A DNA stretch of 64,000 nucleotides, from positions 62,001 through 126,000 of the forward strand of contig JAKSZU010000217.1 of the NCBI GenBank assembly GCA_026018925.1. Direction: 5' to 3'. Source of the stretch: Tupaia tana. Taxonomy: Eukaryota > Chordata > Mammalia > Scandentia > Tupaiidae. The translations under genes and the position numbers were made by a program. This document shows positions 50,201 to 60,791 of the stretch, in pieces. Positions within the stretch are counted from its first letter, which is position 1; each line of letters opens with the position of its first letter. The notes under the pieces were generated by a model that saw only the letters and a program-made list of their open reading frames with translations, was not told where the DNA came from and did not search any database.

Positions 50201-53200
50201 AAAATCTTCATTTCTCCTGAGCCCTGAAATAGCTAGTTCCCAGTATCCATGTGCAATCTTCTCAGAGAATGGCTCAACTCTCCTGCCTGGGAGAAAGGAG
50301 CAGAAGGGCTTATTAACAAAACAAAGGATGGAGCTGAGAGCCAGAGAGAAATTCTACCTTTAAAAAAATCGTAAAAAGGAAAAATTACCAAAAAAAAAAA
50401 TGAGGAGACAGGAGCAGAGAGAGACAGAGACCTCAGAGACACAGAGACAGAGATAGAAGGCCAGAGGGGCTCCCTACCACACTAGCTTTGCTTGCTGGAG
50501 GATGAATTCTGAGTAGAAAATCTTCATTTCTCTTGAGCCCTGAATTATCTAGTTCCCAGTATCCATGTGGAATCTTCTCAGAGAATGGCTCAAATCTCCT
50601 GCCTGGGAGAATGGAGCAGAAGGGCTTATTAACAAAACAAAGATGGAGCTGAGAGCCAGAGAGAAATTCTACCTTTAAAAAAATCGTAAAAAGGAAAAAT
50701 TACCAAAAAAAAATGAGGAGACAGGAGCAGAGAGAGACAGAGACCTCAGAGACACAGAGACAGAGATAGAAGCCTAGAGGGGCTCCCTACCACACTAGCT
50801 TTGCTTGCTGGAGGCTGAATTATGAGTAGAAAATCTTCATTTCTCCTGAGCCCTGAAATATCTAGTTCCCAGTATCCATGTGGAATCTTCTCAGAGAATG
50901 GCTCAACTCTCCTGCCTGGGAGAAAAGAGCAGAAGGGCTTATTAACAAAACAAAAGATGGAGCTGAGAGCCAGAGAGAAATTCTACCTTTAAAAAAATCG
51001 TAAAAAGGAAAAATTACCAAAAAAAAAAAATGAGGAGACAGGAGCAGAGAGAGACAGAGATCTCAGAGACACAGAGACAGAGATAGAAGGCCAGAGGGGC
51101 TCCCTACCACACTAGCTTTGCTTGCTGGAGGCTGAATTATGAGTAGAAAATCTTCATTTCTCCTGAGCCCTGAAATATCTAGTTCCCAGTATCCATGTGG
51201 AATCTTCTCAGAGAATGGCTCAACTCTCATGCCTGGGAGAAAGGAGCAGAAGGGCTTATTAACAAAACAAAAGATGGAGCTGAGAGCCAGAGAGAAATTC
51301 TACCTTTAAAAAAATCGTAAAAAGAAAAATTACCAAAAAAAAAAAAATGAGGAGACAGGAGCAGAGAGAGACAGAGACCTCAGAGACACAGAGAGAGATA
51401 GAAGGCCAGAGGGGCTCCCTACCACACTAGCTTTGCTTGCTGGAGGCTGAATTATGAGTAGAAAATCTTCATTTCTCCTGAGCCCTGAAATATCTAGTTC
51501 CCAGTATCCATGTGGAATCTTCTCAGAGAATGGCTCAACTCTCCTGCCTGGGAGAAAGGAGCAGAAGGGCTTATTAACAAAACAAAAGATGGAGCTGAGA
51601 GCCAGAGAGAAATTCTACCTTTAAAAAAATCGTAAAAAGGAAAAATTACCAAAAAAAAAAATGAGGAGACAGGAGCAGAGAGAGACAGAGACCTCAGAGA
51701 CACAGAGACAGAGATAGAAGGCCAGAGGGGCTCCCTACCACACTAGCTTTGCTTGCTGGAGGATGAATTCTGAGTAGAAAATCTTCATTTCTCTTGAGCC
51801 CTGAAATATCTAGTTCCCCAGTATCCATGTGGAAACTTCTCAGAGAATGGCTCAAATCTCCTGCCTGGGAGAAAGGAGCAGAAGGGCTTATTAACAAAAC
51901 AAAGATGGAGCTGAGAGCCAGAGAGAAATTCTACCTTTAAAAAAATCGTAAAAAAGGAAAAATTACCAAAAAAAAATGAGGAGACAGGAGCAGAGAGAGA
52001 CAGAGACCTCAGAGACACAGAGACAGTGATAGAAGGCTAGAGGGGCTCCCTACCACACTAGCTTTGCTTGCTGGAGGCTGAATTATGAGTAGAAAATCTT
52101 CATTTCTCCTGAGCCCTGAAATATCTAGTTCCAAGTATCCATGTGGAATCTTCTCAGAGAATGGCTCAACTCTCCTGCCTGGGAGAAAGGAGCAGAAGGG
52201 CTTATTAACAAAACAAAAGATGGAGCTCAGAGCCAGAGAGAAATTCTTCCTTTAAAAAAATCGTAAAAAGGAAAAATTACCAAAAAAAAATGAGGAGACA
52301 GGAGCAGAGAGAGACAGAGATCTCAGAGACACAGAGACAGAGATAGAAGGCCAGAGGGGCTCCCTACCACACTAGCTTTGCTTGCTGGAGGCTGAATTAT
52401 GAGTAGAAAATCTTCATTTCCCCTGAGCCCTGAAATATCTAGTTCCCAGTATCCATGTGGAATCTTCTCAGAGAATGGCTCAACTCTCATGCCTGGGAGA
52501 AAGGAGCAGAAGGGCTTATTAACAAAACAAAAGATGGAGCTGAGAGGCAGAGAGAAATTCTACCTTTAAAAAAAATCGTAAAAAGGAAAAATTACCAAAA
52601 AAAAAAAATGAGGAGACAGGAGCAGAGAGAGACAGAACTCAGAGACACAGAGAGAGATAGAAGGCCAGAGGGGCTCCCTACCACACTAGCTTTGCTTGCT
52701 GGAGGCTGAATTATGAGTAGAAAATCTTCATTTCTCCTGAGCCCTGAAATATCTAGTTCCCAGTATCCATGTGGAATCTTCTCAGAGAATGGCTCAACTC
52801 TCCTGCCTGGGAGAAAGGAGCAGAAGGGCTTATTAACAAAACAAAAGATGGAGCTGAGAGCCAGAGACAAATTCTACCTTTAAAAAAATCGTAAAAAGGA
52901 AAAATTACCAAAAAATAAAATGAGGAGACAGGAGCAGAGAGAGACAGAGACCTCAGAGACACAGAGACAGAGATAGAAGGCCAGAGGGGCTCCCTACCAC
53001 ACTAGCTTTGCTTGCTGGAGGATGAATTCTGAGTAGAAAATCTTCATTTCTCTTGAGCCATGAAATATCTAGTTCCCAGTATCCATGTGGAATCTTCTCA
53101 GAGAATGGCTCAAATCTCCTGCCTGGGAGAAAGGAGCAGAAGGGCTTATTAACAAAACAATGATGGAGCTGAGAGCCAGAGAGAAATTCTACCTTTAAAA

Positions 53201-53550
53201 AAATCATAAAAAGGAAAAATTACCAAAAAAAAATGAGGAGACAGGAACAGAGAGAGACAGAGACCTCAGAGTCACAGAGACAGAGATAGAAGGCTAGAGG
53301 GGCTCCCTACCACAGTAGCTTTGCTTGCTGGAGGCTGAATTATGAGTAGAAAATCTTCATTTCTCCTGAGCCCTGAAATATCTAGTTCCCAGTATCCATG
53401 TGGAATCTTCTCAGAGAATGGCTCAACTCTCCTGCCTGGGAGAAAGGAGCAGAAGGGCTTATTAACGAAACAAAAGATGGAGATGAGAGCCAGAGAGAAA
53501 ATCTACCTTTAAAAAAATCGTAAAAAGGAAAAATTACCAAAAAAAAAAAA
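47249..53550 (+). repeat. 20-monomer higher-order repeat, copy 2 (6.3 kb)
   Basis: Starts about 47249, 47561, 47876, 48190, 48505, 48823, 49137, 49455, 49770, 50085, 50400, 50713, 51030, 51348, 51661, 51974, 52290, 52610, 52921 and 53234. Differences from copy 1 noticed: TTATGGGTAG for TTATGTGTAG (50191), AAGCCTAGAG (50770), TTCCCCAGT and GAAACTTC (about 51815-51838), and one A in the 49443 run. From 52921 onward the copies separate (GAGCCATG, ACAATGATGG, CAGGAACAG, CAGAGTCAC here). Confidence 0.92.
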
Positions 53551-56500
53551 TGAGGAGACAGGAGCAGAGAGAGACAGAGACCTCAGAGACACAGAGACAG
53601 AGATAGAAGGCCAGAGGGGCTCCCTACCACACTAGCTTTTCTTGCTGGAGGCTGAATTATGAGTAGAAAATCTTCATTTCTCCTGAGCCCTGAAATATCT
53701 AGTTCCCAGTATCCATGTGGAATCTTCTCAGAGAATGGCTCAACTCTCCTACCTGGGAGAAAGGAGCAGAAGGGCTTATTAACAAAACAAAAGATGGAGC
53801 TGAGAGCCAGAGACAAATTCTACCTTTAAAAAAATCGTAAAAAGGAAAAATTACCAAAAAATAAAATGAGGAGACAGGAGCAGAGAGAGACAGAGACCTC
53901 AGAGACACAGAGACAGAGATAGAAGGCCAGAGGGGCTCCCAACCACAAGACTTTTGCTTGCTGGAAGCTGAATTATGAGTAGAAAATCTTCATTTCTCCT
54001 GAGCCCTGAAATATCTAGTTCCCAGTATCCATGTGGAATCTCCTCAGAGAATGGCTCAACTCTCCTGCCTGGGAGAAAGGAGCAGAAGGGCTTATTAACA
54101 AAACAAAAGATGGAGCTGAGAGCCAGAGAGAAATTCTTCTTTAAAAAAACGAAAAAAGGAAAAATTACCAAAAAAAAAATGAGGAGACAGGAGCAGGGAG
54201 AGACAGAGACTTCAGAGACACAGAGACAGAGATAGAAGGCCTGAGGGGCTTCCTACCACACTAGCTTTGCTTGCTGGAGGCTGAATTATGAGTAGAAAAT
54301 CTTCATTTCTCCTGAGCCCTGAAATATCTAGTTCCCAGTATCCATGTGGAATATTCTCAGAGAATGGCTCAACTCTACGGCCTGGGAGAAAGGAGCAGAA
54401 GGGCTTATTAACAAAACAAAAGATGGAGCTCAGAGCCAGAGAGAAATTCTACCTTTAAAAAAATCGTAAAAAGGAAAATTACCAAAAAAAAAAATGAGGA
54501 GACAGGAGCAGAGAGAGACAGAGACCTCAGAGACACAGAGACAGAGATAGAAGACCAGAGGGGCTCCCTACCACACTAGCTTTGCTTGCTGGAGGCTGAA
54601 TTATGAGTAGAAAATCTGCATTTCTCCTCAGCCCTGAAATATCTAGTTCCCAGTATCCATGTGGAACCTTCTCAGAGAATGGCTCAACTCTCCTGCCTGG
54701 GAGAAAGGAGCAGAAGGGCTTATTAACAAAACAAAAGATGGAGCTGAGAGCCAGAGAGAAATTCTACCTTTAAAAAAATCGTAAAAAGTAAAAATTACCA
54801 CAAAAAAAAAATGAGGAGACAGGAGCAGAGAGAGACAGAGACCTCAGAGACACAGAGACAGAGATAGAAGGCCAGAGGGGCTCCCGACCACAAGACCTTT
54901 GCTTGCTGGAAGCTGAATTATGAGTAGAAAATCTTCATTTCTCCTGAGCCCTGAAATATCTAGTTCCCAGTATCCATGTGGAATCTTCTCAGAGAATGGC
55001 TCAACTCTCCTGCCTGGGAGAAAGGAGCAGAAGGGCTTATTAACAAAACAAAAGATGGAGCTGAGAGCCAGAGAGAAATTCTTCTTTAAAAAAACGTAAA
55101 AAGGAAAAATTACCAAAAAAAATGAGGAGACAGGAGCAGAGAGAGACAGAGACTTCAGAGACACAGAGACAGAGATAGAAGGCCAGAGGGGCTTCCTACC
55201 ACACTAGCTTTGCTTGCTGGAGGCTGAATTATGAGTTGAAAATCTTCATTTCTCCTGAGCCCTGAAATATCTAGTTCCCAGTATCCATGTGGAATATTCT
55301 CAGAGAATGGCTCAACTCTACGGCCTGGGATAAAGGAGCAGAAGGGCTTATTAACAAAACAAAAGATGGAGCTGAGAGCCAGAGAGAAATTCTACCTTAA
55401 AAAAATCGTAAAAAGGAAAAATTACCAAAAAAAAATGAGGAGACAGGAGCAGAGAGAGACAGAGACCTCAGAGACACAGAGACAGAGATAGAAGGCCAGA
55501 GGGGCTCCGTACCACACTAGCTTTGCTTGCTGGAGGCTGAATTATGAGTAGAAAATCTTCATTTCTCCTCAGCCCTGAAATATCTAGTTACCAGTATCCA
55601 TGTGGAATCTTCTCAGAGAATGGCTCAACTCTCCTGCCTGGGAGAAAGGAGCAGAAGGGCTTATTAACAAAACAAAAGATGGAGCTGAGAGCCAGAGAGA
55701 AATTCTACCTTTAAAAAAATCGTAAAAAGGAAAAATTACCAAAAAAAAAATGAGGAGACAGGAGCAGAGAGAGACAGAGACCTCAGAGACACAGAGACAG
55801 AGATAGAAGGCCAGAGGGGCTCCCTACCACACGAGCTTTGCTTGCTGGATGCTGAATTATGAGCAGAAAATCTTCATTTCTCCTGAGCCCTGAAATATCT
55901 AGTTCCCAGTATCCATGTGGAATCTTCTCAGAGAATGGCTCAACTCTCCTGCCTGGGAGAAAGGAGCAGAAGGGCTTATTAACAAAGCAAAAGATGGAGC
56001 TGAGAGCCAGAGAGAAATTCTACCTTTAAAAAAATCGTAAAAAGGAAAAATTACCAAAAAAAAAAAATGAGGAGACAGGAGCAGAGAGACAGAGACCTCA
56101 GAGACACAGAGACAGAGATAGAAGGCAGAGGGGCTCCCGACCACAAGACCTTTGCTTGCTGGAAGCTGAATTATGAGTAGAAAATCTTCATTTCTCCTGA
56201 GACCTGAAATATCTAGTTCCCAGTATCCATGTGGAATCTTCTCAGAGAATGGCTCAACTCTCCTGCCTGGGAGAAAGGAGCAGAAGGGCTTATTAACAAA
56301 ACAAAAGATGGAGCTGAGAGCCAGAGAGTAATTCTACCTTTAAAAAAATCGTAAAAAGGAAAAATTACCAAAAAAAAAATGAGGAGACAGGAGCACAGAG
56401 AGACAGAGACCTCAGAGACACAGAGACAGAGATAGAAGGCCAGAGGGGCTCCCTACCACACTAGCTTTGCTTGCTGGAGGCTGAATTATGTGTAGAAAAT

Positions 56501-56694
56501 CTTCATTTCTCCTGAGCCCTGAAATATCTAGTTCCCAGTATCCATGTGGAATCTTCTCAGAGAATGGCTCAACTCTCCTGCCTGGGAGAAAGGAGCAGAA
56601 GGGCTTATTAACAAAACAAAAGATGGAGCTGAGAGCCAGAGAGAAATTCTACCTTTAAAAAAATCGTAAAAAGGAAAAATTACCAAAAAAAAAA
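53551..56694 (+). repeat. 10-monomer cassette std-Cs-Dg-J-Cs-Dt-J-X-Ch-G, third occurrence
   Basis: Unit starts about 53551, 53866, 54180, 54495, 54811, 55124, 55436, 55751, 56068 and 56380. The order equals 31502-34651 and 37170-40324. It carries its own changes, for example CTAGCTTTTCTTGC, CTCCTCAGAG, ATCTGCATTT, GGGATAAAGG and GCTCCGTACC, so it is an older or independently drifted copy. Confidence 0.88.
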
Positions 56695-57011
56695 TGAGGA
56701 GACAGGAGCGGAGAGAGACAGAGACCTCAGAGACACAGAGACAGAGATAGAAGGCCAGAGGGGCTCCCTACCACACTAGCTTTGCTTGCTGGAGGCTGAA
56801 TTATGAGTAGAAAATCTTCATTTCTCCTGAGCCCTGAAATATCTAGTTCCCAGTATCCATGTGGAATCTTCTCAGAGAATGGCTCAACTCTCATGCCTGG
56901 GAGAAAGGAGCAGAAGGGCTTATTAACAAAACAAAAGATAGAGCTGAGAGCCAGAGAGAAATTCTACCTTTAAAAAAATCGTAAAAAGGAAAAATTACCA
57001 AAAAAAAAAAA
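56695..57011 (+). repeat. Chimeric monomer marking a six-unit deletion
   Basis: It starts with GAGCGGAG as in the B unit at 40325 but continues with GGCTGAATTATGAG and CTCTCATGCC as in the Q unit at 42210. The preceding units equal 37487-40324 and the next equals 42528. Relative to the 18-monomer repeat, six units (about 1.9 kb) are missing. The switch lies between about 56712 and 56800. Confidence 0.76.
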
Positions 57012-59214
57012 ATGAGGAGACAGGAGCAGAGAGAGACAGAGACCTCAGAGACACAGAGAGAGATTGAAGGCCAGAGGGGCTCCCTACCACACTAGCTTTG
57101 CTTGCTGGAGGCTGAATTATGAGTAGAAAATCTTCATTTCTCCTGAGCCCTGAAATATCTCGTTCCCAGGATCCATGTGGAATCTTCTCAGAGAATGGCT
57201 TAACTCTCCTGCCTGGGAGAAAGGAGCAGAAGGGCTTATTAAGAAAACAAAAGATGGAGCTGAGAGCCAGAGACAAATTCTACCTTTAAAAAAATCGTAA
57301 AAAGGAAAAATTACCAAAAAATAAAATGAGGAGACAGGAGCAGAGAGAGACAGAGACCTCAGAGACACAGAGACAGAGATAGAAGGCCAGAGGGGCTCCC
57401 TACCACACTAGCTTTGCTTGCTGGAGGATGAATTCTGAGTAGAAAATCTTCATTTCTCCTGAGCCCTGAAATATCTAGTTCCCAGTATCCATGTGGAATA
57501 TTCTCAGAGAATGGCTCAACTCTACGGCCTGGGAGAAAGGAGCAGAAGGGCTTATTAACAAAACAAAAGATGGAGCTCAGAGCCAGAGAGAAATTCTACC
57601 TTTAAAAAAATCGTAAAAAGGAAAAATTACCAAAAAAAAAATGAGGAGACAGGAGCAGAGAGAGACAGAGACCTCAGAGACACAGAGACAGAGATAGAAG
57701 GCCAGAGGGGCTCCCTACCACACTAGCTTTGCTTGCTGGAGGCTGAATTATGAGTAGAAAATCTTCATTTCTCCTGAGCCCTGAAATATCTAGTTCCCAG
57801 TATCCATGTGGAATCTTCTCAGAGAATGGCTCAACTCTCCTGCCTGGGAGAAAGGAGCAGAAGGGCTTATTAACAAAACAAAAGATGGAGCTGAGAGCCA
57901 GGGAGAAATTCTACCTTTAAAAAAATCGTAAAAAGTAAAAATTACCACAAAAAAAAAATGAGGAGACAGGAGCAGAGAGAGACAGAGACCTCAGAGACAC
58001 AGAGACAGAGATAGAAGGCCACAGGGGCTCCCGACCACAAGACCTTTGCTTGCTGGAAGCTGAATTATGAGTAGAAAATCTTCATTTCTCCTGAGCCCTG
58101 AAATATCTAGTTCCCAGTATCCATGTGGAATCTTCTCAGAGAATGGCTCAACTCTCCTGCCTGGGAGAAAGGAGCAGAAGGGCTTATTAACAAAACAAAA
58201 GATGGAGCTGAGAGCCAGAGAGAAATTCTTCTTTAAAAAAACGTAAAAAGGAAAAATTACCAAAAAAAAATGAGGAGACAGGAGCAGAGAGAGACAGAGA
58301 CTTCAGAGACACAGAGACAGAGATAGAAGGCCAGAGGGGCTTCCTACCACACTAGCTTTGCTTGCTGGAGGCTGAATTATGAGTTGAAAATCTTCATTTC
58401 TCCTGAGCCCTGAAATATCTAGTTCCCAGTATCCATGTGGAATATTCTCAGAGAATGGCTCAACTCTACGGCCTGGGATAAAGGAGCAGAAGGGCTTATT
58501 AACAAAACAAAAGATGGAGCTGAGAGCAGAGAGAAATTCTACCTTTAAAAAAATCGTAAAAAAGAAAAATTACCAAAAAAAAATGAGGAGACAGGAGCAG
58601 AGAGAGACAGAGACCTCAGAGACACAGAGACAGAGATAGAAGGCCAGAGGGGCTCCCGACCACAAGACCTTTGCTTGCTGGAAGCTGAATTATGAGTAGA
58701 AAATCTTCATTTCTCCTGAGACCTGAAATATCTAGTTCCCAGTATCCATGTGGAATCTTCTCAGAGAATGGCTCAACTCTCCTGCCTGGAGAAAGGAGCA
58801 GAAGGGCTTATTAACAAAACAAAAGATGGAGCTGAGAGCCAGAGAGTAATTCTACCTTTAAAAAAATCGTAAAAAGGAAAAATTACCAAAAAAAAAATGA
58901 GGAGACAGGAGCACAGAGAGACAGAGACCTCAGAGACACAGAGACAGAGATACAAGGCCAGAGGGGCTCCCTACCACACTAGCTTTGCTTGCTGGAGGCT
59001 GAATTATGGGTAGAAAATCTTCATTTCTCCTGAGCCCTGAAATAGCTAGTTCCCAGTATCCATGTGCAAGCTTCTCAGAGAATGGCTCAACTCTCCTGCC
59101 TGGGAGAAAGGAGCAGAAGGGCTTATTAACAAAACAAAGGATGGAGCTGAGAGCCAGAGAGAAATTCTACCTTTAAAAAAATCGTAAAAAGGAAAAATTA
59201 CCAAAAAAAAAAAA

Positions 59215-59531
59215 TGAAGAGACAGGAGCAGAGAGAGACAGAGACCTCAGAGACACAGAGACAGAGATAGAAGGCCAGAGGGGCTCCCTACCACACTAGC
59301 TTTGCTTGCTGGAGGATGAATTCTGAGTAGAAAATCTTCATTTCTCTTGAGCCCTGAATTATCTAGTTCCCAGTATCCATGTGGAATCTTCTCAGAGAAT
59401 GGCTCAACTCTCCTGCCTGGGAGAAAAGAGCAGAAGGGCTTATTAACAAAACAAAAGATGGAGCTGAGTGCCAGAGAGAAATTCTACCTTTAAAAAAAAT
59501 CGTAAAAAGGAAAAATTACCAAAAAAAAAAA
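59215..59531 (+). repeat. Chimeric B/T monomer at a one-unit deletion
   Basis: The first half is B (GGATGAATTCTGAG, CTCTTGAG, CTGAATTATC) as at 50400. The second half has CTCAACTCTCC and GGGAGAAAAGAGC as in the next unit at 50713. An exchange between adjacent B and T units, in roughly 59360-59405, removed one monomer. Confidence 0.75.
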
Positions 59532-60476
59532 TGAGGAGACAGGAGCAGAGAGAGACAGAGATCTCAGAGACACAGAGACAGAGATAGAAGGCCAGAGGGG
59601 CTCCCTACCACACTAGCTTTGCTTGCTGGAGGCTGAATTATGAGTAGAAAATCTTCATTTCTCCTGAGCCCTGAAATATCTAGTTCCCAGTATCCATGTG
59701 GAATCTTCTCAGAGAATGGCTCAACTCTCATGCCTGGGAGAAAGGAGCAGAAGGGCTTATTAACAAAACAAAAGATGGAGCTGAGAGCCAGAGAGAAATT
59801 CTACCTTTAAAAAAATCGTAAAAAGGAAAAATTACCAAAAAAAAAAAAATGAGGAGACAGGAGCAGAGAGAGACAGAGACCTCAGAGACACAGAGAGAGA
59901 TAGAAGGCCAGAGGGGCTCCCTACCACACTAGCTTTGCTTGCTGGAGGCTGAATTATGAGTAGAAAATCTTCATTTCTCCTGAGCCCTGAAATATCTAGT
60001 TCCCAGGATCCATGTGGAATCTTCTCAGAGAATGGTTCAACTCTCCTGCCTGGGAGAAAGGAGCAGAAGGGCTTATTAACAAAACAAAAGATGGAGCTGA
60101 GAGCCAGAGACAAATTCTACCTTTAAAAAAATCGTAAAAAGGAAAAATTACCAAAAAATAAAATGAGGAGACAGGAGCAGAGAGAGACAGAGACCTCAGA
60201 GACACAGAGACAGAGATAGAAGGCCAGAGGGGCTCCCTACCACACTAGCTTTGCTTGCTGGAGGATGAATTCTGAGTAGAAAATCTTCATTTCTCTTGAG
60301 CCCTGAAATATCTAGTTCCCAGTATCCATGTGGAATCTTCTCAGAGAATGGCTCAAATCTCCTGCCTGGGAGAAAGGAGCAGAAGGGCTTATTAACAAAA
60401 CAAAGATGGAGCTGAGAGCCAGAGAGAAATTCTACCTTTAAAAAAATCGTAAAAAGGAAAAATTACCAAAAAAAAA

Positions 60477-60546
60477 TGAGGAGACAGGAGCAGAGAGAGA
60501 CAGAGACCTCAGAGACACAGAGACAGAGATAGAAGGCTAGAGGGGC
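60477..60546 (+). repeat. GA-rich block of the monomer (representative copy)
   Basis: The first 70 bp of each unit are strongly purine-rich on the plus strand and built of degenerate 6-bp pieces (GAGACA, CAGAGA, GAGATA). It looks like an old microsatellite inside the satellite. Subtype F differs by loss of 2 bp (GAGACAGAGA to GAGAGAGA), the change expected from slippage in such a tract. The block occurs in every monomer in the window. Confidence 0.8.
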
Positions 60547-60750
60547 TCCCTACCACACTAGCTTTGCTTGCTGGAGGCTGAATTATGAGTAGAAAATCTT
60601 CATTTCTCCTGAGCCCTGAAATATCTAGTTCCCAGTATCCATGTGGAATCTTCTCAGAGAATGGCTCAACTCTCCTGCCTGGGAGAAAGGAGCAGAAGGG
60701 CTTATTAACAAAACAAAAGATGGAGCTGAGAGCCAGAGAGAAATTCTACC

Positions 60751-60791
60751 TTTAAAAAAATCGTAAAAAGGAAAAATTACCAAAAAAAAAA
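60751..60791 (+). other. A-tract cluster with the single consensus CpG (representative copy)
   Basis: TTTAAAAAAATCGT, AAAAAGGAAAAATTACC and a terminal A run lie together in about 40 bp. The tract centres are about 7 to 12 bp apart, close to one helical turn, so static DNA curvature is plausible. The CG at 60762-60763 is the only CpG in the consensus unit. The cluster repeats once per monomer across the window. The terminal A run is the main source of length variation between units. Confidence 0.7.

Larger units (their letters stand above)
57012..60791 (+). repeat. Array segment, monomers 182-193, rearranged pieces
   Basis: Unit starts about 57012 (F, GATTGAAGG, CCAGGATCC), 57327 (B/D chimera), 57640 (std, end AAAGTAAAAATTACCAC), 57959 (Cs), 58270 (Dt, GGGATAAAGG), 58583 (Ch), 58898 (G, AAATAGCTAG), 59215 (B/T chimera), 59532 (Q), 59850 (F), 60163 (B) and 60477 (T). 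Dt is followed directly by Ch, where the other cassettes have J and X between them, so two units are missing. Units 58583-59531 follow 49770-51029 with one unit lost. Confidence 0.84.
60477..60791 (+). repeat. Representative monomer, 315 bp
   Basis: A near-consensus unit given as reference (a T subtype, carrying AAGGCTAGAG where most units have AAGGCCAGAG). Order of segments: GA-rich block, about 60477-60546; a core containing CCACACTAGCTTTGC, GAATTATGAGTAG, CTCCTGAGCCCTG, CAGTATCCATGTGG, CTCAGAGAATGG, GGGAGAAAGGAGCAG and ATTAACAAAACAAAAG; then an A-tract end from about 60751. Hand-counted GC of a typical unit is about 42%. No CENP-B box, internal promoter or conserved open frame is convincing. 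Confidence 0.9.

Noticed and set aside
52910..52925. AATAAA before some unit starts (after GAGACAAATT units) as a polyadenylation signal
   Set aside because: It is a T substitution in the terminal A run with no transcript, GT-rich downstream element or gene upstream to terminate.
60530..60560. CTCF-like site at CCAGAGGGGCTCC (present in most units)
   Set aside because: It is one base short of the usual core spacing and lacks several preferred positions. Without binding data this is not supportable.
60751..60791. A-rich end as the poly(A) tail of a retroposed element
   Set aside because: No target-site duplication, internal promoter or SINE/tRNA similarity is seen, and the A runs are interrupted and part of every tandem unit.
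60477..60791. Monomer derived from a retroviral LTR
   Set aside because: No TG...CA ends, primer-binding site or convincing promoter/polyadenylation pair could be located; origin is left open.
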